The notes beneath the pieces are model-generated. The model searched no databases. It saw only the letters and a program-made list of their open reading frames with translations, and had not been told where the DNA came from. A program made the translations under genes and the position numbers. 64,000 nt of DNA from Bifidobacterium pseudolongum subsp. globosum (GTDB lineage Bacteria; Actinomycetota; Actinomycetes; Actinomycetales; Bifidobacteriaceae), in the NCBI RefSeq assembly GCF_000741295.1, contig NZ_JGZG01000010.1:37227-101226 (forward strand). The letters are read 5' to 3'. The stretch's first letter is position 1; the number at the start of each line of letters is the position of its first letter. Shown in pieces: positions 53,942 through 62,835 of this stretch.

Positions 53942-54506
53942 CGTGATGGCCCGTGACTTGGGAGTGCCACGAATACCAGGAGATGATGCGGAAGGTCATG
54001 CGTTGACGACCCGCACCGTGTTCGCCGCCCTGCGCTTCTGGATGCAGGCGTTCTGCATCGATGACGGCTACGGTGGCGCGATGGGCATCGCGCCAGCCGC
54101 AGTAGAGCTAAACGCACGAGATTGGATCACACGACTCCATGCCGTCTACCCGTGGCTTACGCACACATTCACACCCGCGATGATTCACCAGTATTGCTTG
54201 GCATTGGTCGGAATCGGCGATCTGGCGAAGACCGATGACGGCATGCTGCGCTGCACAAAGCCACATGATGTGATGGTGAAGGTCAAAGGTGGAGCGCCCC
54301 TGACCATACAGTTGGGGCTACGCGATTTGAGCGCACAGGATTGGAAGGGTTGCACGCTCTCCGGCGCACTTGTGTTTGCTGGAGCTGGAAACCGGGAAGG
54401 CATGGCCGTTTTTGAGCCAGATATGATTGACCCGCGGCTCTCCTACCGCGACGAACTCTTGTTTCTAGCAACGTGGCCCAACAACAGGAATTATCGCTGG
54501 CACTAA
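53922..54506 (+). CDS. 194-aa protein, third gene of the unknown operon
   Basis: Its start overlaps the coiled-coil gene by 20 bases, so the two are translationally coupled. The protein is mostly helical with ALRFWMQAFCIDDG and an acidic-aromatic C-terminus (YRDELLFLATWPNNRNYRWH). No domain is recognised. Its tight linkage suggests it works with the two upstream proteins. ATG 53946 is an alternative start. Confidence 0.6.
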   Translation: MVRQLVDVMARDLGVPRIPGDDAEGHALTTRTVFAALRFWMQAFCIDDGYGGAMGIAPAAVELNARDWITRLHAVYPWLTHTFTPAMIHQYCLALVGIGDLAKTDDGMLRCTKPHDVMVKVKGGAPLTIQLGLRDLSAQDWKGCTLSGALVFAGAGNREGMAVFEPDMIDPRLSYRDELLFLATWPNNRNYRWH

Positions 54507-54531
54507 ACAATAGTCGAGCGCCTTACAGTAT

Positions 54532-54744
54532 CCAGTTGCCGCCACAACACGCCTTGACCGGAACGCCAGCTACGCGAATGTGCACCGCACACAATTGATC
54601 AAAGAAGACGTTATCTATTCGCCTGCGTGGGGTCAGGTGGATTTCAAACTGCCCTACATGCGCGACTATCTACGCGAACACGGCACCTACCACTTTCTAC
54701 ACAGCGGCACAGTTAAGAGACACAGATTTCATCAGCTGAGTTGA
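54532..54744 (+). pseudogene. 3' remnant of an AAA-family ATP-binding protein gene
   Basis: In one frame 54532-54744 reads YANVHRTQLIKEDVIYSPAW and GQVDFKLPYMRDYLREHG, then stops. This resembles the C-terminal winged-helix end of a family of AAA ATPases (LIxKGxIYSPxxG...FTVPxFxxYM), but no start or ATPase core precedes it. It is a leftover fragment beside the unknown operon. Confidence 0.45.
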
Positions 54745-54925
54745 TTTCACGCAAATCGTTGCCAGCCTGCTTCAGATAGAAAGAAAAGATGCACCATACC
54801 AATACGTTAGGGACACATGACGGTAGCAATCCTGAGCAGTAGGTACACACCTATCCAAGTAAGTACCACACCAAAACACGCAATGCCATTGACACACGAA
54901 GGCGCCGCACCGAAAGGGGCCCCTA

Positions 54926-56678
54926 TGGCAATCCGCAACGAATCTTTTTCAGAAGCAATTGAGCGTTTACGCCAACAACATACCGATGATGGCGATTATG
55001 AAGCAAAGAGCTGCAGCAAAAACTGAGCGCAAATATCTGGGATTCCGTCAGTGCATTTGCCAATACCAACGGTGGGACCTTACTGCTGGGAATCGATGAA
55101 AATGCAGGTTTCACTGTACCCAAAGATTTCAACATCGAGAAAATACTCGACCAGTTTTGTGAAAGCATTGGCGATGGAAGCAATAACGGCGTCAAGATTC
55201 ATCCTATTCCTGCTCACCAAATACGCCGGGAATCACTTGACGGCAAACAGGTACTTGTCGTCCAGATCTATGAGAGTCAGCCGGACCAGAAACCTTATTA
55301 CGTCCTATCCAAAGGAATCGCACAGGGAAGCTACAAAAGAAGCGATGATAAAGACGTACCGCTGGATCCAGACGAAGTATATGAGCTACAGAACGTCCTC
55401 AAACCAAGTAACACTGAGATGGAAATCGTAGAACGTGCTGACGTCACAGATTTGGATGAGACAAGTATACAAAGTATATTGTCTCGTTTGCGAGGCACTA
55501 CCTCCGAAGAAGAGAAGCTGAGCAGAATTCATATCACAGATAAACAAGGCAGAGTATTATTCGCAGGCCTATTAGTTACAGGGAAGTATCCCCAACAATT
55601 CTATCCACAACTTGTTATTGATGTTGCAGCGCATGCTGGAACCAGAAAAGCAGAGGCTGGTTCCCCTCGATTTCTGGATCACTCTATCTGCGAGGGCACA
55701 ATTCCCGAAATGATTGATGAGGCCATTAGTGTCACCCTCCGCAACCTCCGCACCTACTCGGTAGTTGAAGGCAGTGGGAGACGTGATCTACCTGAAATTC
55801 CTCCCGAAGTCTTGCGTGAAGCCGTAGCCAATGCAGTCATCCACAAAGAATACCACCCCTATTCCCAAGGGCAACCCGTCAGCGTGGATATCTACTCGGA
55901 CAGAGTGGAAATCACCAATCCAGGTGGCCTATGGGGCGGGAAAACGCTGGAAACACTCAATGATGGACGTTCGATGTGTCGCAATAGTGCACTCATGCGT
56001 TTGGTACAAAATGCAGAAATACCTCATACGGGTGCAGCCACCGTGGAGGGGCAAGGAACCGGAATTGAGCTCATGATTCATGAAATGGAATCAAGGGCAC
56101 TACGAAAGCCAGATTTCAAAGCTTCTGCAGATAGTTTTACGGTGACGCTTTGGCGCAGTGGCGCTGAATTGAGCATGAATCAGCAATGGATTCAGCAACA
56201 AGGATTGCTCACATCCCGCAAAAATGAGGCACTTCTCCTCACACTCCGTGAATTCGGCCCTTCCCATGTCCATGAGATTCGCAATCGCTTGAAATATGAT
56301 TCAGATGATATCCGCGACCGCCTCCATGCATTGGAGCAGCTCAACATGGTGCAGGAGATACAAAAGGATGTTTTTGTCCTTATGGTTAAAGGAATCAACC
56401 ACACCACTCATCCCACCATGGACAAGAAAACCGAAACGCACCCTCTAAGTACTGACTACGACAACTTCTCCGCAAAGGCGGCTATTCTGGATGTTTTCCA
56501 AAAATCCGAGAAGGAGGTAAGCCTGACTACGAGAGAGTTGTCAGATATCACCGGTAAGTCACTAAGCGCCTTGCGCCAGGCCATGCCATCGCTCATTGCA
56601 AAAGGCACAATAACAGCAATCGGAAAACCACATAGCCGTTCAAGGTCATATGTGTTAACCACATCCAACAAAACATGA
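54926..56678 (+). pseudogene. AlbA_2/HATPase/wHTH protein gene broken by a frameshift
   Basis: ATG 54926 (AAAGGGG upstream) opens NESFSEAIERLRQQHTDDG and stops at TGA 55024-55026. The -1 frame from CTG 55023 continues as LSANIWDSVSAFANTNGGTL, an AlbA_2 (Schlafen-type) domain, then a HATPase_c_4-like domain (REAVANAVIHKEYHPY, VEITNPGGLWGG, GQGTGIELMIHEM) and winged helices to 56678. The break lies in a run of five A at 55018-55022; six would restore the frame. The product would be about 583 aa. Base composition is clearly lower in GC than flanking genes, a sign of transfer. Confidence 0.8.
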
Positions 56679-56786
56679 TGAACGATGGTAAGCGCTCGCT
56701 GCAGCCCAGCGACAGTACAGCGTAGACGCACGATGACCATCATATGTAACTACTGGCTCGCAGGAATCACGCGCACGTAGTGTACG

Positions 56787-58988
56787 CTACAGCAGCAGAT
56801 CGTCGTGCGTGTTCACCGACAGGAACGTGACACGATCCACCCCGCCCCTCGTGAAGTGCAGACGGTACTGGCCGTGCACATTGCAACGGTAGATGGTATT
56901 GCCGTGCTCGTCTTTGCGCCCGGGATTGTCACCGCCCCTGCCCGTGCGCAGCTGATGCTGCCGCAGCCCGTTGAGCGTCTCTTTGCCGGTGAGCACAAGC
57001 AGCATTGTGCGGATGAGCGACCATCGCGACATATCCCCGTGTTCACACTCCGCGAGTGAATCGAAGAATCCATCCGCATACGACCACTGCGCCAACGGCC
57101 GGCGCTCGCGCTCCTCGACGGTGAACTGCAGTAGTGACTGCGCGCGCAACTGCCAGTCGAGCTCCTCGCGCGCCGAGGCGAACCGCCCACTGAACACCGC
57201 GAGCGGATTGGCCTCCCCAATCGACTTTTCATACTCACGATTGCGCTTCGTCAGATCCGCGTTTTCTGCGCGCAGCTGTTCGTTGGCTTGCTCGAGCCGA
57301 CGATTTTCGGCCTGCGCCTCGGTCAGCTGCCGGTGCATCGTGCGAATCGTCGTCTGCGCAGAGGGCACCGAATCCACCGTCTCAAGCAGCGACTCGACCG
57401 GCACATCGGCGAGCGTGCTGTGCGTGTGCAGGCGCGACAGATACGCCAACGCGTCCGCCATGGGCAGCCATGCCGGCCCCTCGGGCAGCACGCTCGGCGG
57501 CTCGATGACCGTATCCGCCGGCGACGGCAGCGAGAACAGCCATTCCCCCGCGTCGCGCTCCTCGATATGCAGCGCGATTGTCGCCCCGCGCGAAAACACG
57601 GGGCGCATATCGGCGTCTGTATTCACCGCCGTACCGGCGAACAGATCCGGCCCGCGCACCACAACCTCGACCGCGGGCGAATCCGCGAGCGCCGGATACA
57701 ACATGAACTTGAGCATGTCTTTGCACACGTACGTGACGCGGCCCGCGACAGTGACCCCGGGCACGTACGCGCGCAATGCATCGTGCGGATTGTTCCATTC
57801 CGGCACAATCTCGAACTCGCCTGTCCCCGCCGCATATCCGCGCACATGCTGCCCTTTGCGCAGCAGTGTTTCCAGCGGCTGTGTTTCCACGATTGTGCGC
57901 GGCAGCTCGATCATTGTCGCTTTGCGCGGCGTGCGCTCGTCTTCCGCGCGCACGTATGCCGCGGAATCGAGCACCATCTCGACGACGCCGGAGACAAGTG
58001 CGCGCTGCGGCGCGTGTGCGCGGCCGGTGTTTTCGCTGGCCGATGCAGCGTCGTCTTCTTCGCTGGGACTGCCAGCTCCGCCTACGCTGTAACCACCGGG
58101 ATACGCCGTATTCCACACCGCTTCGGCGAGCGCGGCGACCACGCGGGGACTGTCGGCGCGATCGTTCATGCGGTGCAAGTCGGAATACATGCGGGCGGAA
58201 CCGTTGCGGGGATAGAAGAAACGGCATGCGCCGCTGTACGCGCGCGCCCATGGCGGAAGATGCTCGCGCAGCCAGTCTTCGGCCTGCCTGTCCGCGATTT
58301 CGAATACGACGGCGTCATTCTCGATTTCACGGAGCAACTCAGGCACGTTCAGATACGGCTCGGCACCTTCAGGCGCGAGCGACACAAGAATGCACGGGTA
58401 TTGCCGACTGGGCGAGAGGATGGCGTCGCGGCATAGCGGCGCATACGCGGCGTCTATGCGGAACAGCTTGTGGTCCTCTCGGACATCGGCGAGACTCGGT
58501 TCCTCGGCGTGTTGCTTGGCTCGGGCCGCGGCAGCTGCGTTGTACCGAGGAGTGGGCGTTGGCGCTGAGACGCGCGGAGCCGCGGCGGGTTTGTTACGCT
58601 GCGCGGAGGCGAGCGCATTCAGTTTATCGTCGATGCGCGCGAGGAACTCTTGCGGAGGCAGCGCGGAGAGCACACAGTATACGATGCTGGAATCGTCACA
58701 CCACGCGTCGCCGGGCGGAAAGATGCGCGCCGCGCCGTGGTGCGGATTGACAATGCCCAGTTGATTGCGCGCCGACTGCTGCACTGCATTGTCAAGCACC
58801 ACCGTCACGGCACGCGAGCCGACGGTCTTGCGCATCTGGTCGAGTGGGACATGCGGATTGCCGTGCGTATCCTGCGACAGCAGCACGCACGTGGTGTCAC
58901 GCGTCGACCTGCGCAGCCAGTTGACGAACTCGGGTAATTCAAACGGGTCCTTGATGATTTTGCCGTCATACGTATTTGCATTGCCCAT
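56787..58988 (-). CDS. Large coiled-coil protein with duplicated N-terminal module and toxin-like tail
   Basis: From ATG 58988 (AAAGGAG upstream) the protein is 733 aa. Two similar modules appear: around 30-100, ending HHGAARIFPPGDAW, and around 190-275, ending YSGACRFFYPRNGS. Two beta-rich segments follow (VSGVVEMVLDSAAYVRAED and VAGRVTYVCKDMLKFML), perhaps OB-like. A coiled coil lies at about 545-590 (AQAENRRLEQANEQLRAENAD). The last 35 residues (YRCNVHGQYRLHFTRGGVDRVTFLSVNTHDDL) resemble a RelE/ParE-type fold. Function is unknown. Confidence 0.65.
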   Translation of the reverse strand: MGNANTYDGKIIKDPFELPEFVNWLRRSTRDTTCVLLSQDTHGNPHVPLDQMRKTVGSRAVTVVLDNAVQQSARNQLGIVNPHHGAARIFPPGDAWCDDSSIVYCVLSALPPQEFLARIDDKLNALASAQRNKPAAAPRVSAPTPTPRYNAAAAARAKQHAEEPSLADVREDHKLFRIDAAYAPLCRDAILSPSRQYPCILVSLAPEGAEPYLNVPELLREIENDAVVFEIADRQAEDWLREHLPPWARAYSGACRFFYPRNGSARMYSDLHRMNDRADSPRVVAALAEAVWNTAYPGGYSVGGAGSPSEEDDAASASENTGRAHAPQRALVSGVVEMVLDSAAYVRAEDERTPRKATMIELPRTIVETQPLETLLRKGQHVRGYAAGTGEFEIVPEWNNPHDALRAYVPGVTVAGRVTYVCKDMLKFMLYPALADSPAVEVVVRGPDLFAGTAVNTDADMRPVFSRGATIALHIEERDAGEWLFSLPSPADTVIEPPSVLPEGPAWLPMADALAYLSRLHTHSTLADVPVESLLETVDSVPSAQTTIRTMHRQLTEAQAENRRLEQANEQLRAENADLTKRNREYEKSIGEANPLAVFSGRFASAREELDWQLRAQSLLQFTVEERERRPLAQWSYADGFFDSLAECEHGDMSRWSLIRTMLLVLTGKETLNGLRQHQLRTGRGGDNPGRKDEHGNTIYRCNVHGQYRLHFTRGGVDRVTFLSVNTHDDLLL

Positions 58989-59092
58989 GCTGGCTCCTTT
59001 GCCGTTCGCTCCCCGATCATGGTTTTCAGCATAGCAGCGTGAAGCGCGCATCGGGCATGCGGGCGGGGCAGCGATTCTCCAGTGTTTCACCG

Positions 59093-59108
59093 TGTTCCAC
59101 GTGGAACT
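59093..59108. other. parS-like ParB-binding site
   Basis: TGTTCCACGTGGAACT differs from the perfect palindrome TGTTCCACGTGGAACA at one position. parS variants of this form bind ParB and cluster near oriC in actinobacteria. It lies in the 298-bp gap between the coiled-coil gene and the DUF1287 gene, the only notable feature there. Confidence 0.75.
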
Positions 59109-59286
59109 TTCTGTAAATGCGAGGTTGTTGCGGTACAAATCAGGGCATGTGTGACTCTGAATCCGGACACAAGCGTGAAATCAGCTTTGCGGTGGCTACG
59201 ACTCACTGATTTACCGCCACTTCCCAAAGGCCATGGGCGTGCTATAACAGATGCCAGCGAAGGGCACCGCGGAGGAGGACATCCAT

Positions 59287-59949
59287 ATGGCGCACCAGCT
59301 ATCCAGAATCATCACGATAAGCGCGCTCATCGCCGCCTGCACGTTGGCATCGGCATGCGGGAGCACAATAGGCGCCGCAGACGAAGACAGGTCGGCGCGG
59401 CAGCCAGCGCCAAGCATCGCCCCATACACCAGCTCAGTCGGCAAGGACGGCGACGGCGTCGACGACCAAAGCGACATTCTGCAGAACGCGCGCGCCTACA
59501 TCGCCACAAAACCGGCATACAAAAGCGAGTATTACGCGACCGGCTACCCGAACGACGGGCACGGCGTGTGCACCGACGTTGTAGGCGCCGCCCTGCGCGG
59601 AGCGGGCTACGATCTGATGACCCTCGTGCATGAAGACATACTCGCCCACCCCGAGCGGTACGCGATCGACACGCCTGATGCCAACATCGACTTCCGCCGC
59701 GTCCCCGTACTCAACGCGTATTTCGCCGCGCATGCGATCAGCCTCACGACAGACACCACCGACGTCGGTGCATGGCATGGCGGAGACATCGTCGTCTACA
59801 GCAACCACATCGGCATCGCCTCCGACACGCGCAACACAGACGGATTGCCGTTGCTCATCCACCACGTGAGCGCGAAACAGAAGCAGTACGAGGAGGATGT
59901 GCTTGGCACGTTTCCGCAGGAGCTGGTCGGGCACTACCGGATCAGTTGA
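59287..59949 (+). CDS. DUF1287 lipoprotein
   Basis: The 220-aa protein has a lipoprotein signal peptide (IITISALIAACTLASAC, lipobox ASAC) and a DUF1287 domain with GVCTDVVGAALRGAGYDL, the catalytic-type Cys, NIDFRRVPVLNAYFAAH, and the His in LIHHVSA. DUF1287 has an NlpC/P60-like fold, so a wall-peptide or amide hydrolase role is possible. GGAGG precedes ATG 59287. It is anchored on the outer face of the membrane. Confidence 0.85.
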   Translation: MAHQLSRIITISALIAACTLASACGSTIGAADEDRSARQPAPSIAPYTSSVGKDGDGVDDQSDILQNARAYIATKPAYKSEYYATGYPNDGHGVCTDVVGAALRGAGYDLMTLVHEDILAHPERYAIDTPDANIDFRRVPVLNAYFAAHAISLTTDTTDVGAWHGGDIVVYSNHIGIASDTRNTDGLPLLIHHVSAKQKQYEEDVLGTFPQELVGHYRIS

Positions 59950-60031
59950 GTGCGGAGGCGAGCTGGAGCAGCTGTTTCATTGCGCTTCTGCTTCCGTTTT
60001 GCATACCTCGCAAAAGAGCAACGTCACATGG

Positions 60032-60622
60032 TCAGCTATCTGTCTCGCCGATGGCCGGCAATGCACGCGCGTCGGCGTATGCGAAATAGCGGGCGCGCAC
60101 CGCGAAGTACGCGGGGTAGAGCGTGGAGAGAAACGCCGCGAAAAAGTACGCGTAGGATTCGATTCGCCCGACACTCCAAAACGGTTCAGGAAGCAAAAGG
60201 CCGCCATGGGCCCAGTCAGGCAGTACATACAGCACGACCGCCGACAGTCCCACAATCAGCGCGGAAGTGACGACAATCGTGGTGCGGCGCGAGACTGCGG
60301 ATTCACGAGCATCGAAGCAAGCGAGCAGAAGGCGGTAGATGGAGTAGACGAAGATGCCCCAGAGCAGGATCGACCCGAGGCAGAAGACGAGCGAACGCGT
60401 GTACTCCCCCGGAGTGCTGGGGCACGGATCCATGAATGAGCAGCCCGGCGGAATGTCGGGGGCGTTGTCCGTGACCGCCCACCACATGAAAAACGCCAGG
60501 AGAAGAACCACCGGAACGTCGAGCAGGAAGATGATGCCGAGTACCCACGTGATCCACGCGGGAGGCTGGCGGAAACGGCGCGAGGGCGCCGGTTTTGGGA
60601 GTGGAGATGATTGGTGTGGCAA
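60032..60622 (-). CDS. Four-helix membrane protein, unknown
   Basis: The 196-aa protein starts with TTG at 60622, supported by AAGGAG at six bases upstream. It has about four membrane helices (WITWVLGIIFLLDVPVVLLL, LVFCLGSILLWGIFVYSIYRL, TTIVVTSALIVGLSAVVLYVL, YAYFFAAFLSTLYPAYFAV) and an extracytoplasmic loop with two Cys (GCSFMDPCPS). No family is recognised. Confidence 0.7.
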   Translation of the reverse strand: MPHQSSPLPKPAPSRRFRQPPAWITWVLGIIFLLDVPVVLLLAFFMWWAVTDNAPDIPPGCSFMDPCPSTPGEYTRSLVFCLGSILLWGIFVYSIYRLLLACFDARESAVSRRTTIVVTSALIVGLSAVVLYVLPDWAHGGLLLPEPFWSVGRIESYAYFFAAFLSTLYPAYFAVRARYFAYADARALPAIGETDS

Positions 60623-60711
60623 TGCTTCTCCTTGGATTGGGGGCGGCTTGCGTTCAAGTGTAGGTTGGGCGTGGGGGATCTAGGGCATTGGGATAAGTTT
60701 GACGACCAATT

Positions 60712-61509
60712 CTATATTTCTTCCCCATCATTTCGGGGTTGATTCAGATAGGTTTCCAGATAGCTTTTCAACGTGCCTAGTGTCCTCGCTGCGTAAGTGA
60801 GTCGCTCCTTGGTATTGGCTGGACGATCACTGCTGTGCAAGCACCTGTTACACAGCTTACGAGACCTGTGCATGCGCTCAATGAGATCAGACTCAATATA
60901 CCGATCACAGGAACTGATTTTCTGGCATAGGTCCATATAGTCAACATCCGGAACATCATGCAACCGCAGAATGCAACCAACTGCAATCTCCATACCGATG
61001 CGGATGTTGGCCGCCGCTACGTCTTCGAGAACATGCCGATGAGCGAAATCTGCGAGGTCATATTCCCGCTCTCCCAAGTTCATGTTCGCTGCGTACCAAT
61101 GATTGCTTACGATTTGCAGCTGACGTTGGTAATCAACAGGACCGTACTGCACTATCCTGTTTTGTTGCACATTGCTCGATGCATCCGATACACTTTCAAA
61201 TTCGCGGCAAGTCTCATCGATGCCGTTCTCTGCCTCACGAATTCGAGCCTGTATGGTCTCTTGAATCAAGCCAAACATTTGCTCTTGCTGGGATCGCAAT
61301 AATGTCTGATCTTGTTGCCGCGTCGCCCGGAATCGCCCCACCAAGTACAAGACCGTTCCAGCCGTCACGACAAAAGGTATACATTTCTTGCCCATCGCAG
61401 CATATCCTTTTTGGTAGCCTAGGTCCACCAAACCACGGCAGAACGAATTAGGCCCTCCCGCGGCCTTTGCCGCTTTGGCGAGTTGCGCATATGGCCATGT
61501 AACTGACAT
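60712..61509 (-). CDS. 265-aa protein with one membrane segment, unknown
   Basis: ATG 61509 follows AAGGAGG. A single helix (CIPFVVTAGTVLYLVGRF, about 43-60) is followed by a charged helical region with coiled-coil character (RSQQEQMFGLIQETIQARIREAENGIDE). No domain is recognised. It is divergent from an HTH gene across 89 bp; a shared control region is likely. Confidence 0.65.
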   Translation of the reverse strand: MSVTWPYAQLAKAAKAAGGPNSFCRGLVDLGYQKGYAAMGKKCIPFVVTAGTVLYLVGRFRATRQQDQTLLRSQQEQMFGLIQETIQARIREAENGIDETCREFESVSDASSNVQQNRIVQYGPVDYQRQLQIVSNHWYAANMNLGEREYDLADFAHRHVLEDVAAANIRIGMEIAVGCILRLHDVPDVDYMDLCQKISSCDRYIESDLIERMHRSRKLCNRCLHSSDRPANTKERLTYAARTLGTLKSYLETYLNQPRNDGEEI

Positions 61510-61532
61510 GAGATCCTCCTTCTGCGTGTTGG

Positions 61533-61580
61533 ATAAGAACAACTTATTCAGCTTGGGCTTACTATTAAGGGTAACAAGCT
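61533..61580. promoter_or_regulatory. Dyad symmetries in the divergent promoter region
   Basis: ATAAG-5-CTTAT at 61533-61547 and AGCTTG/CAAGCT at 61550-61580 lie between the 265-aa gene and the HTH gene. Either may be an operator for the HTH protein. Confidence 0.35.
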
Positions 61581-61598
61581 ATATTCAAGGAGTAGAAC

Positions 61599-62609
61599 GT
61601 GTCTAAATCAGCAAAATATGTACTGGAAGGAATAAACGACACCTACAGTATCTGGAACTCCAGATTCAAGAAGGCCTATCAGAAGAAGGGCTATTCTCAG
61701 GCTGGATTGGCCAGAGAACTAGCCCAGTCGTATCCCGGCTTATTCCCCTCAGAATGGGCGCAAGAAGACGGCATTGCACCTAGTAGAGGACAAACCCGCA
61801 TCTCCGATTGGTGCAACTTAGGAAAAAACGGAAACACGTTTCCTTCATACGAAAGAATGTTGGCGATAGCAGAAACAGTTGGAGAGCCACTCCCCTTCCT
61901 CCTCGGAGAGACCGACGGATATACTCTTGAAGAGCAATATGTGGCGGATTATCTAGGAATCGGAGTGAAGGGAGTACAAGGAATCCACGCCGTCACAGAA
62001 ATTGACCACGAAGAAGGCTCGCTATACGTTGCATTGGGCGGAGTTACCGCCAGCGAGGCATTAACAAGATTGCTTGCCGCAGATAATTTTGCACAAAAAT
62101 TCATCCCTGACCTCACCTTACTTCTTAATCCAAATCCGAGCGATAAAAAATGTGAGAATAATTATGATCAACAGATATGGCAATGGATAACAGAGAATTG
62201 GAAGAACAGCTGTCTATTCAAAGTATCTAATGACTTGACAGATATATATAGATGCATAAATCGAGATATTCAAGTAGAGAGAGAGATTTCCGAAAAGGAG
62301 TTTGAAAAAGTCAAAGAAGAGAAGGGGGATCAGAAGTTCGCTGAATTTCTCTCAGAAGAAGGATATGAAAAGAATATAAAAGGAATTACAGAATTACTGA
62401 GAGAGAGTCTAGACCTTAGCGACAAAGACGCCGACTTCCTCGCAACTCGCACTATGGAATCACTGCATGCGAATCCGGATATGTCAAACAATCAATGGCT
62501 AGAACTCATTCGAAAGATTGTCGACGAAAGAAAGGAGACAGGAAAGCTTACAATTGACACCCCACTAGTTAAAGGGGTATTTCATTATCTTGGGATCTTA
62601 CACAAATGA
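61599..62609 (+). CDS. HTH-domain protein, unknown
   Basis: The 336-aa protein starts with GTG 61599 after AAGGAG. Residues 22-105 look like an XRE-type HTH with an insertion (KKGYSQAGLARELAQSY, RISDWCNLGKNGNTFPSYERMLAIAETVG). The remaining two thirds are acidic, helical and unassigned. The 3' half is strikingly AT-rich for this genome, a sign of recent transfer. It probably regulates the divergent gene pair. Confidence 0.7.
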   Translation: MSKSAKYVLEGINDTYSIWNSRFKKAYQKKGYSQAGLARELAQSYPGLFPSEWAQEDGIAPSRGQTRISDWCNLGKNGNTFPSYERMLAIAETVGEPLPFLLGETDGYTLEEQYVADYLGIGVKGVQGIHAVTEIDHEEGSLYVALGGVTASEALTRLLAADNFAQKFIPDLTLLLNPNPSDKKCENNYDQQIWQWITENWKNSCLFKVSNDLTDIYRCINRDIQVEREISEKEFEKVKEEKGDQKFAEFLSEEGYEKNIKGITELLRESLDLSDKDADFLATRTMESLHANPDMSNNQWLELIRKIVDERKETGKLTIDTPLVKGVFHYLGILHK

Positions 62610-62835
62610 GACATTGCCACAGGCTAGCAATAATATGCTTTCATCAAGCAATAAAAGGAACGGACGAGAAGAGCAGAGAACAGATCGGACTACATCTTTA
62701 ATACCTTAATTTCCCCATTAGTGATACATGTCACCAACGGTCAGTAACCCCACATGCCAATCCGGCCTCGACACCCTGCAGCAAATCTACCAGATAGCGT
62801 ATATTCAGCAGCGCCATCGACTGGATAGCATATCA

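Noticed and set aside
55012..55026. Programmed -1 frameshift in the AlbA_2 gene
   Set aside because: The run has five A and does not make a full X XXY YYZ heptamer, and no stimulatory hairpin was seen; a one-base deletion is simpler.
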